This document shows, in pieces, positions 1-4,886 of a stretch of 11,512 nt of DNA. A model generated the notes under the pieces. That model worked only from the letters and a program-made list of their open reading frames with translations, made no database searches and was not told the origin of the DNA. Numbering within the stretch: the stretch's first letter is position 1; each line of letters starts with the position of its first letter. A program made the position numbers and the translations under genes. The stretch spans positions 1 to 11,512 of the forward strand of contig JABGPX010000495.1 in the NCBI GenBank assembly GCA_018644745.1. Direction: 5' to 3'. The stretch comes from Spirochaetales bacterium (GTDB lineage Bacteria; Spirochaetota; Spirochaetia; ARS1246).

Positions 1-57
1 ATGCGTCTAGGCGGCAACAAGCAAAAGCCCAGATCCCTCCTTTGACGAAATCTGGTT

Positions 58-86
58 TATACCCCGGACGCGATTCGAACGCATGA
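58..86. repeat. Direct repeat, distal att-like site
   Basis: This 29-bp sequence is identical, in the same orientation, to 3696-3724 within and just past the 3' end of tRNA-Arg. Duplication of a tRNA 3' end at the far edge of inserted DNA is the usual mark of tyrosine-recombinase integration. The repeat marks the left edge of the proposed island. Confidence 0.75.
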
Positions 87-132
87 TATTTTCTCCCTTC
101 GATCGAAAAATCGCGCCTACTGCTAGGAGGCT
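58..132 (-). pseudogene. Broken partial tRNA-Arg(CCT) copy
   Basis: On the minus strand this stretch repeats the 3' half of the intact tRNA-Arg at 3698-3771. Positions 58-86 match 3696-3724 exactly and cover the T arm, the 3' acceptor strand and the discriminator base. Positions 116-132 match the anticodon arm (3725-3741) except for one missing base. The two matching blocks are separated by 29 extra bases (87-115), which hold a short self-complementary segment (cgat-cgaaaa-atcg). The 5' acceptor strand and D arm are absent, so this cannot fold as a tRNA. It is best read as the remnant left at the far end of an element that integrated into the tRNA gene. Confidence 0.8.
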
Positions 133-142
133 TTTTGCGAAA

Positions 143-168
143 TGATATAAGTGATATTCGCGTATTTC
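143..168 (+). repeat. 26-bp dispersed repeat, copy 1 of 3
   Basis: The pattern TGATATA-N-GTGATAT-N4-GTAT-N-TC occurs at 143-168, 202-227 and 1992-2017, always on the plus strand. Copies 2 and 3 stay similar for about 30 bases more, including TTAACACAACGGTTAACAC. Copy 1 diverges after the 26 bases. All three read in one frame as a D-I-x-D-I pattern. They are therefore probably remnants of a coding sequence (see 194-319 and 1987-2158), although a protein-binding iteron is not excluded. Confidence 0.6.
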
Positions 169-193
169 TGGGAGTAATCGAAGCGCTTTTTGA

Positions 194-319
194 CCCAGCC
201 GTGATATATGTGATATAGCCGTATCTCAGGTAGTTAACACAACGGTTAACACTCTGGAAAAGGTTCTTCATCGCGAAGGGGCACCAACGTGCCAATTCCC
301 CTGGTATGGTAAAACGTGA
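194..319 (+). pseudogene. Fragment of helix-turn-helix protein, IS1 InsA-like
   Basis: A 41-codon open stretch without a start codon follows a TGA at 191-193 and ends in TGA at 317-319. Its translation contains DIAVSQVVNTTVNTLEKVL, closely related to the translation of 1987-2158. The pattern D-x-S/A-R/Q-V-x-N-T-T-V-N-T-L-x-R/K resembles the helix-turn-helix of IS1 InsA (I recall DTARVLHISINTVLRHL). Only this segment survives: no zinc-finger region and no catalytic part are visible. It overlaps the upstream extension of the hicA frame, which supports starting hicA at 378. The InsA assignment rests on memory of one motif and is tentative. Confidence 0.35.
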
Positions 320-377
320 AAATGGTGGAGTGAATGAGGAAAAAACGATACACTTATCCAGGGTGAAAGAAGAGAAA

Positions 378-626
378 ATGAGTAGATTTGATAAAGTGTT
401 GCAGAGGGTATTGAGGGGGACATCAGACACAAATATTCCCTTTGTGGATTTATGTTACCTGCTGGAGAAGTTCGGATTTGAAGAACGCGTAAAAGGTAGC
501 CATCATATTTTTACTCTTAATGACGTTCGAGAGATCATCAACCTACAGCCGAAAGGGAATTTGGTGAAAATCTATCAGGTGAAACAGGTTCGTGGTATAA
601 TTTTAAAGTATAAATTGGAGGCGTAA
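378..626 (+). CDS. hicA: HicA family toxin (mRNA interferase)
   Basis: This encodes an 82-residue toxin of the type II HicAB system. HicA proteins have a double-stranded RNA-binding-like fold and cleave mRNA, which arrests translation and growth until HicB neutralises them. Visible family marks are the N-terminal MSRFDK...RVLRG, the block IPFVDLCYLLEKFGF, and the GSHHIF motif at residues 40-45, where His42 fits the catalytic histidine. The C-terminal YQVKQVRGIILKYK is also typical. The frame is open from an ATG at 306, but the extra 24 residues are foreign to the family and overlap a transposase-like remnant, so 378 is chosen. Only a weak purine-rich ribosome site (GAAGAGAAA) precedes it. hicB begins on the next base after the stop, so the two are translated together. 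Confidence 0.9.
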   Translation: MSRFDKVLQRVLRGTSDTNIPFVDLCYLLEKFGFEERVKGSHHIFTLNDVREIINLQPKGNLVKIYQVKQVRGIILKYKLEA

Positions 627-842
627 ATGTCGTTGAAATATGAGATCATTCTTTATTGGAGTGAAGAGGACGAAGCATATATAGCGGAATTGCCGGAATT
701 GTCCGGATGTATGGCGGATGGCGAAACTTATGAAGACGCTCTAAAGAATATAGAAATCATTGGACGAGAATGGATTGAAACGGCACAAGAACTCGGGCGG
801 CCGATCCCGAAACCGAAAAAAGGAAAGCTCATGTTCGCATGA
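627..842 (+). CDS. hicB: HicB family antitoxin, short form
   Basis: This encodes a 71-residue antitoxin that should bind HicA and block its active site. The sequence has the partial RNase H-like HicB fold: YEIILYWSEEDEAYIAELPELSGC, then the helix YEDALKNIEIIGREWIE, ending near PIPKPKKGK. The start ATG directly follows the hicA TAA and has a clear ribosome site, GGAGG, at 618-622 inside the end of hicA. The strong site should favour excess antitoxin. The protein ends right after the core domain and has no separate helix-turn-helix or ribbon-helix-helix domain, unlike longer HicB proteins. Autorepression, if any, must come from the core domain or another factor. The family call is secure; regulation is inferred. 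Confidence 0.9.
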   Translation: MSLKYEIILYWSEEDEAYIAELPELSGCMADGETYEDALKNIEIIGREWIETAQELGRPIPKPKKGKLMFA

Positions 843-1218
843 TGCGAATGTAAAACATCTCCCCTAAATATTGTAAAAGGCAAATCGAAAAACCCATAAT
901 CTGCTCACCTGAATTATTGATTCCTCATAAAATCGGGATTTTTTCGTATGTGTTCGATGTTAAAGTAACAGTTTATAGAGAAGCCTTTAATTTACTTTTA
1001 TCTGCCTATTTTAATCCCTCCAGCTCCACAGAAAGAAATAGATTGCTCTATTGACCAACCAAATGGACTGGTCATCGGCGAGAATCGGAGCGGCTAACAA
1101 AGACTGTTGGCAGATTGAAATATTCTTGGAGACCATAGCCAGAATCTGAAGATCAAGAGTTTTCTCGGCACGAGCAAGAATGCGATACTGTCACGGTCAA
1201 AAGAATAATCCGCGCGAA
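843..1218. other. Gene-poor stretch between hicAB and higA
   Basis: No convincing gene is seen on either strand. The region holds the weak terminator-like inverted repeat at 886-946 and a short imperfect hairpin near 1051-1073 with arms TGACCA and TGGTCA. A minus-strand open stretch from about 1200 to 1014 has no start codon near its 5' end and no motif I recognise, so it was not called. Confidence 0.6.
886..946 (+). terminator. Weak terminator-like inverted repeat after hicB
   Basis: The arms CGAAAAACCC (886-895) and GGGATTTTTTCG (935-946) pair with one bulge, across a loop of about 39 bases. The right arm ends in a run of six T. The position, about 45 bases after the hicB stop, suits a terminator, but the long loop and A/T-rich stem make it weak. 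Confidence 0.25.
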
Positions 1219-1521
1219 TTATGATGCTCTATGAAATCTAGAGATTTTATTTATAACTGAATCATTCTTTTCTGATAAAACTTCAAGGTCATACCTGCTC
1301 TGCATATTCATCCAGAACGCCGCGGAATTACCAAAATACTTTGAGAATCTTAATGCTGTATCAGCCGTTATTTTCCGTTTGCCCTTAATAATAGCTGCAA
1401 TTCTGGGAGGATCTACAAATATGCCCTTTGCCAGTGCATATGGTGTTATCCCCATTGGATCTAAGAATTCCTCTTTTAAAACTTCTCCCGGGGTTGATAA
1501 TTCAATTAAATCGTATCCCAT
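1219..1521 (-). CDS. higA: HigA family antitoxin (XRE helix-turn-helix)
   Basis: This encodes a 100-residue antitoxin and DNA-binding protein of the HigBA system. It binds HigB and represses its own operon. The N-terminal STPGEVLKEEFLDPMGIT leads into an XRE-type helix-turn-helix at about residues 23-60 (YALAKGIFVDPPRIAAIIKG, then KRKITADTALRFSKYFG). The family-typical SAAFWMNMQSRYDLEV follows. An excellent ribosome site (AGGAGGG) lies 4-5 bases before the ATG. The gene is 12 bases downstream of higB, giving the toxin-first order characteristic of HigBA. The C-terminal tail after about residue 85 (KNDSVINKISRFHRAS) is less conserved in character. The family call is secure. Confidence 0.9.
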   Translation of the reverse strand: MGYDLIELSTPGEVLKEEFLDPMGITPYALAKGIFVDPPRIAAIIKGKRKITADTALRFSKYFGNSAAFWMNMQSRYDLEVLSEKNDSVINKISRFHRAS

Positions 1522-1533
1522 ACGTCCCTCCTG

Positions 1534-1830
1534 TTAATGATAATCAGTAATCTCAACATCATAGGCATTACCATCATCCCATCGAAAGCAAATTCGCCAC
1601 TGATCATTTATTCTTATACTGTACTGACCAGTTCTGTCCCTTTTTAAAGCTTCAAGTCTATTTCCTGGAGGGATTCTCAAATCATTGATGTCTGTAGCAT
1701 CTTCAAGAAAGCCGAGTTTTCTTCTGGCAACTTTGAATATATCACTCGGAAAACCTTTGACTCTCTTTCGTTGCCATACACAATTTGTCTGCTCATCCTT
1801 GAAGCTTTTAATCACAACATATGATAGCAT
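1534..1830 (-). CDS. higB: HigB/RelE-superfamily toxin
   Basis: This encodes a 98-residue toxin of the RelE/ParE superfamily. HigB proteins cleave mRNA on the ribosome. Family marks include IKSFKDEQT near the start, the block FKVARRKLGFLEDATDINDLR, and the highly conserved PPGNRLEALKRDRTGQYSIRINDQWRICFRW followed by DAYDVEI-like residues and the terminal DYH. The ATG at 1830 is used here. Most relatives begin at about residue 6 (a GTG encoding V6, just before IKSF), and neither start has a clear ribosome site, so the start is uncertain by five codons. The gene is transcribed with higA and is preceded directly by a palindromic operator candidate (1833-1847). It points towards the plus-strand hicAB. 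Confidence 0.9.
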   Translation of the reverse strand: MLSYVVIKSFKDEQTNCVWQRKRVKGFPSDIFKVARRKLGFLEDATDINDLRIPPGNRLEALKRDRTGQYSIRINDQWRICFRWDDGNAYDVEITDYH

Positions 1831-1832
1831 AA

Positions 1833-1847
1833 CACACTAATAGTGTG
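1833..1847. promoter_or_regulatory. Palindromic operator candidate of higBA
   Basis: The sequence CACACTA-A-TAGTGTG is a perfect inverted repeat with a one-base centre, ending 3 bases before the higB ATG. HigA-type antitoxins bind such short palindromes at their own promoters. No convincing -35/-10 pair could be fixed around it, so its role as the autorepression site is inferred from position and symmetry. Confidence 0.55.
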
Positions 1848-2353
1848 AAGCGTAAATAGTCTGAGCTGAGCCAATTTTGTAATCGATGATCTGTTTTATG
1901 TATTATTTTTTTTACCAACTGGAATTCCCCGACTTTTGTAGACATCTGCTAAGCTCAAAATGAGGAACGAATGTGGCTATTAGTCGATGGTTGATATAGG
2001 TGATATTGATGTATCTCGAGTTATTAACACAACGGTTAACACTTTGGGAACGACTCCTTATTGAAGGATTGCCTTATTCACTCCGGTTGAAAGATCGTCG
2101 AATCACTATTGGAGGAAATTCAGAAATGTCCCAAAACCTAATTCATTGCCATTATTAGTCAAGTAACTCTATGATTTTGCAGCTTAGCTGAATCTCGGCG
2201 GGATTTTGCTTCCTATGAATTCGCTGAATATACCTATAAAATAAACTCGCTGCCGTAATTTAACTTCTGTCACAGAAATCCTTCAGGTAAACAACAACTA
2301 GCAAACATGAAGGGTTTGGCCTGGCCAGAAGAAACAGTCTGGAGGTTTGAAAA
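1848..2353. other. Gene-poor stretch between higBA and the glycoside hydrolase
   Basis: About 500 bases separate the divergent higB and glycoside hydrolase genes. The only structured content recognised is the transposase-like remnant at 1987-2158, which includes the third 26-bp repeat copy. The glycoside hydrolase promoter should lie in the last 200 bases, but no -35/-10 pair stands out. Confidence 0.6.
1987..2158 (+). pseudogene. Fragment of helix-turn-helix protein, IS1 InsA-like, frameshifted
   Basis: From an ATG at 1987 the frame gives VDIGDIDVSRVINTTVNTL and then meets TGA at 2062. Skipping one base at about 2047 continues it as ERLLIEGLPYSLRLKD to TAG at 2158, and this continuation matches LEKVLHREGAP of the fragment at 194-319. 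The aligned pattern DVSRVINTTVNTLERLL resembles the InsA helix-turn-helix of IS1 (D, R, V, N, T, R and L in register, recalled from memory). The piece is too short and broken to be a working gene. It lies on the far side of the toxin-antitoxin block from its sister copy. Confidence 0.4.
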
Positions 2354-3457
2354 ATGTCAGGATTTCGACTAACGATCAATTGGGGCTTTGCAATTCTCCT
2401 TATTGGAATTCTCAACGCGTGCACTTTCCCGTGGATATCAATAGAAGAAGCTCCTATTGATTATGAGCATGGCGAGGGCCTACTTGCCCCTGGCGCCGGT
2501 CTGCTATACCACGGCGTATTCCCGGGTGATGCATCAGTCGATTCGGAAGAAGATGGAGTAACTGTCGAAACCGTCGAGTCATATGAGCAGACTGTGGACC
2601 GGAAAGCAGCCTGGGTGTACTTCTCTCACAATTGGTATGCAGGTCGCCAATTTCCGCTGGCGACAGCGACGTGGATCCGAGACCGTAGTTCGGTGCCTTT
2701 CATCCGACTCATGCTGAGAAGCAGCCCTGAGCAGGATGTTAGAGAGCCCACATATACGATCAACGCAATCGCCTCCGGGGAATTCGATGAAGATCTCCGT
2801 AGTTGGGGCCGCGCGGCCGCATCGTTCGGCACGCCGCTCATCGTTGAGTGGGGGACTGAAGTGAATGGCGAATGGTTCGCCTGGAACGGTCGGTGGAACG
2901 GTCGTGCCGAAGGACCTGCACGGTTTCGAGCTGCATATCGACATATCGTTCGCACGATGTCCTCAGAAGGAGCCGCCAATATCACCTGGGTGTTTCATGT
3001 GGATGTTCAAGATGCGCCCGAGGTATCGTGGAATATGTTCGAGAACTACTACCCCGGTGACGACGCAGTGGACTGGTTGGGCATATCTAACTACGGAGCA
3101 TCGACGCCGATGGATGACGAATGGCCCGCCTTTGCGGTTGCTATGAACAATGTGGTTCCCCGTTTGGTGGCGCTTGCGCCAGGTAAGCCCATATTTGTAC
3201 TTGAGTTTGGGGTCACAACCGGGAATCCGCTGGGAAACGCGGCCGATTGGGCAGATGATGCCCTATCAGACCTTCTTGGGAACCGTTGGCCTGAGGTCCG
3301 GGGATTCTCATGGTGGAACGAGGGTTGGGAGAATGACAGCAATTCGTTAAATGACACAAACATGAGAGTTCAGGATATTCCGGGACTTGGCGATGTGTTC
3401 AAGCAACACCTGATCTCTCCCGCGGTCGTAGATTCTCCACTATTATCCGGTGGGTAA
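2354..3457 (+). CDS. Lipoprotein glycoside hydrolase, GH26-like (beta-mannanase type)
   Basis: This encodes a 367-residue predicted lipoprotein with a (beta/alpha)8 glycoside hydrolase domain. Residues 1-23 form a lipoprotein signal: hydrophobic core at 11-20, lipobox ILNAC, lipidated Cys23. The protein is therefore likely anchored in a membrane facing outwards or the periplasm. The catalytic pair expected for clan GH-A enzymes of family 26 is visible: acid/base Glu169 in WGTEVNGEWFAWNG and nucleophile Glu284 in FVLEFGV. Also visible are HVDVQ, YYPGDDAVDWLGIS and a C-terminal FSWWNE. GH26 enzymes mostly cleave beta-mannans, some beta-glucans or xylans; the substrate here is unknown. GGAGG lies 8 bases before the ATG. 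The gene stands alone inside the tRNA-Arg island, suggesting acquired cargo. A related GH-A family remains possible. Confidence 0.75.
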   Translation: MSGFRLTINWGFAILLIGILNACTFPWISIEEAPIDYEHGEGLLAPGAGLLYHGVFPGDASVDSEEDGVTVETVESYEQTVDRKAAWVYFSHNWYAGRQFPLATATWIRDRSSVPFIRLMLRSSPEQDVREPTYTINAIASGEFDEDLRSWGRAAASFGTPLIVEWGTEVNGEWFAWNGRWNGRAEGPARFRAAYRHIVRTMSSEGAANITWVFHVDVQDAPEVSWNMFENYYPGDDAVDWLGISNYGASTPMDDEWPAFAVAMNNVVPRLVALAPGKPIFVLEFGVTTGNPLGNAADWADDALSDLLGNRWPEVRGFSWWNEGWENDSNSLNDTNMRVQDIPGLGDVFKQHLISPAVVDSPLLSGG

Positions 3458-3517
3458 ACGAAATCCGCGGCCCGAATTGGTCCTTCCGGCTTCATATAAT
3501 TCATTAGAAGCATAATC

Positions 3518-3541
3518 CCCCGATGCTCTTCGAGGGTTTAT
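3518..3541 (+). terminator. Weak hairpin after the glycoside hydrolase
   Basis: CCC-CGA pairs with TCG-A-GGG (one bulged A) around a six-base loop, followed by TTTATT. It lies about 60 bases after the stop codon. The stem is short, so the call is weak. Confidence 0.3.
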
Positions 3542-3695
3542 TGACATTATCGTCGGCCGTTGAATATCGAATCTCCGAGGGTGTCTTTTACTGGTTGCGC
3601 TAAGCATTACGTGACAAAATCAGATGTCTATTATCGAGACCTGTCGACCCGGTCGGCTCAAGGCTTCGAATTCTTCGAGACAGCAGGTAAAAAAA

Positions 3696-3724
3696 TATAC
3701 CCCGGACGCGATTCGAACGCATGA
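3696..3724. repeat. Direct repeat, tRNA-side att-like site
   Basis: This copy of the 29-bp repeat spans the T arm, 3' acceptor strand and discriminator of tRNA-Arg plus two bases beyond. It is identical to 58-86. Because it sits inside an intact tRNA, integration would have restored a full tRNA here and left the broken copy at the far end. Confidence 0.75.
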
Positions 3725-3771
3725 CCTACTGCTTAGGAGGCAGTTGCTCTATCCAGCTGAGCTACCGGGGC
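3698..3771 (-). tRNA. tRNA-Arg (anticodon CCT)
   Basis: The minus strand folds into a complete cloverleaf. It has a 7-bp acceptor stem (GCCCCGG with CCGGGGT, one G-U pair), a 4-bp D stem (GCTC/GAGC), and a 5-bp anticodon stem (ACTGC/GCAGT) with loop CTCCTAA. A 5-base variable loop and a T stem with loop TTCGAAT follow. The anticodon CCT reads AGG codons for arginine. The discriminator is A, and CCA is not encoded. A near-consensus promoter lies at 3782-3810, and a T-rich run (TATTTTTTTA) follows the 3' end and may terminate transcription. The 3' end is the proposed integration target of the neighbouring island. Confidence 0.95.
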
Positions 3772-3781
3772 TTGAGCGGAC

Positions 3782-3810
3782 ATGATACCCACGCGGCATA
3801 CGCCTGTCAA
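3782..3810 (-). promoter_or_regulatory. Sigma70-type promoter of tRNA-Arg
   Basis: On the minus strand a perfect -35 TTGACA (3810-3805) is separated by 17 bases from -10 TATCAT (3787-3782). Transcription should start at about 3775, a few bases before the tRNA 5' end. It overlaps an ATG at 3782 on the plus strand, which argues against that ATG as a gene start. Confidence 0.75.
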
Positions 3811-3877
3811 GAATTTCGAATTGCCGGGTAATAACTGCTTGCGAATTCGCCTATATGGTGCTAATCTGTCTTATCTG

Positions 3878-4246
3878 ATGAAATCACTCAAGTTTGTCTC
3901 CGCGATTATTATGCTTATTCTCCTTTCTGCATCCGCATCGGCTTATATCGGCGAGTGTCCCGCCGGCATGTTAACTCGATCCGCTTGCGGCGATACCGAC
4001 CACTGCGTGGAACGGCCTACAATGAACACTGCCGTTGCAGACTCACAAACGGGACTGTGCCGGCTCAAACTGTCCGAAATCTGGCGAGATACCGCAGCTG
4101 AAACCGAAGATGCGGTGCAAATTGGCATTCTTCCGGCTTCACCGCCTGAATATGCGAAATCGGCCTTTCAATACAGCCCTCTCGTAATTCAAAACCGGTT
4201 CGATCACATCTTAGAATACCTAGACTCGGTCTTTCTTCTGCTCTGA
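3878..4246 (+). CDS. Small secreted protein with four cysteines, unknown function
   Basis: I do not recognise the family. The 122-residue product starts with a standard signal peptide: Lys at 2 and 5, hydrophobic stretch at 7-17, and cleavage after SASASA near residue 22. That leaves a mature protein of about 100 residues with four cysteines (27, 37, 43, 61) in its first half, including an ACGDTDHC segment that could form disulphides or bind metal. The frame is open from 3782, but that start overlaps the divergent tRNA promoter and would bury the signal peptide, so 3878 is preferred. No clear ribosome site precedes it. It lies 58 bases before the DUF2318 gene with no terminator between them, so it may be the first gene of that operon. 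Confidence 0.6.
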   Translation: MKSLKFVSAIIMLILLSASASAYIGECPAGMLTRSACGDTDHCVERPTMNTAVADSQTGLCRLKLSEIWRDTAAETEDAVQIGILPASPPEYAKSAFQYSPLVIQNRFDHILEYLDSVFLLL

Positions 4247-4304
4247 GTAAACGATTCCTCTATTTTCTCACACAAATACATTTCACATCTCAAAGGAGCA
4301 GATA

Positions 4305-4886
4305 ATGGGAACTTACCAAAAAAACAAAAAGGCATTAGTCCTCGCAAAGCAGAAACGCAGGCGGCGAGGTTTAATTATAATTCCGGCGGTCGCGGTAATC
4401 GTCACGATAGGATTGGTATTTATATTTCAGGCGGAGCAGAAAAAACAGAATGCAGTTTCAACACCGTTGTCAGACGCTGCGACATTTGGCGGAAACACTG
4501 CCAAGACCGGTAACCGCATCGTCCACGAAAAAGTTACCGCCGTAAACGGCGTAATTACCCTTAATGCCGCAGACTATTCCGACGGCAAAGCCGCCTATTT
4601 CACTACGAAGGCTGGCGGAAAAACCGTAGATTTCTTTGTCCTTGAATCGTCCGACGGAGTTATCAGAGCTGCGTTTGACGCCTGCGATGTTTGCTATCAG
4701 GCCAAGAAAGGCTACCGTCAGTCTGGAGATTTAATGATATGCAATAATTGCGGCCAGCGGTTTCCCTCGGAGCTCATTAATGTTGAGAAAGGCGGCTGCA
4801 ACCCGTCTCCGCTCGATCGGCATCACGAGAATGGTGTAATAACCATTGCGCTTGAGGATATAACAAGCGGCGCGAAGTACTTCTGA
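4305..4886 (+). CDS. Membrane-anchored DUF2318 protein (cysteine-rich, metal-binding type)
   Basis: This encodes a 193-residue protein with a basic N terminus (residues 8-22), one membrane segment at about 23-41, and an extracytoplasmic domain. The C-terminal half carries the DUF2318 signature: CDVCYQAKKGY (Cys127, Cys130), then GDLMICNNCGQRFP (Cys146, Cys149), then INVEKGGCNPSPL (Cys165). Such clustered cysteines suit an iron-sulphur centre or another metal site, but the function is not settled. Homologues sit beside FtsX/MacB-type transporters in p19/Ftr1 iron-uptake loci (cj1660 in Campylobacter jejuni, from memory). AGGAG lies about 8 bases before the ATG. Its TGA overlaps the permease ATG by one base, which implies translational coupling. 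Confidence 0.85.
   Translation: MGTYQKNKKALVLAKQKRRRRGLIIIPAVAVIVTIGLVFIFQAEQKKQNAVSTPLSDAATFGGNTAKTGNRIVHEKVTAVNGVITLNAADYSDGKAAYFTTKAGGKTVDFFVLESSDGVIRAAFDACDVCYQAKKGYRQSGDLMICNNCGQRFPSELINVEKGGCNPSPLDRHHENGVITIALEDITSGAKYF

Larger units (their letters stand above)
58..3724. mobile_element. Putative tRNA-Arg-associated genomic island (no integrase)
   Basis: The segment is bounded by 29-bp direct repeats made from the tRNA-Arg 3' end and lies wholly on the downstream side of that tRNA. Its cargo is accessory: hicAB, higBA and a lipoprotein glycoside hydrolase. It also contains long gene-poor stretches and degenerate repeats. No integrase, excisionase or conjugation gene is visible, so it is either a decayed island or one mobilised in trans. 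The boundaries are seen directly; the integration history is inferred. Confidence 0.6.

Noticed and set aside
1..45. A 14-codon open frame ending in TGA at 43-45, possibly the tail of an upstream gene
   Set aside because: It is too short to test and has no recognisable motif. It could equally be chance.
1014..1200. A minus-strand open stretch of about 60 codons
   Set aside because: It follows a stop codon, has no suitable start or ribosome site, and shows no known motif.
1918..1980. Sequence resembling the terminal repeat of an IS3-type element (GGAATTCCCCGACTTTTGTAGA)
   Set aside because: No matching inverted partner, target duplication or transposase was found, and the resemblance is from loose memory.
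233..2043. Integron attC sites, suggested by GTTAAC motifs beside toxin-antitoxin genes
   Set aside because: The motifs do not fit GTTRRRY/RYYYAAC core sites and lack the paired arms of an attC. The repeated stretch reads better as coding remnants.
2579..3363. Several overlapping open frames on both strands within the glycoside hydrolase gene
   Set aside because: The GH26-like frame has a signal, a ribosome site and catalytic motifs. The others have none and are shadows of its composition.
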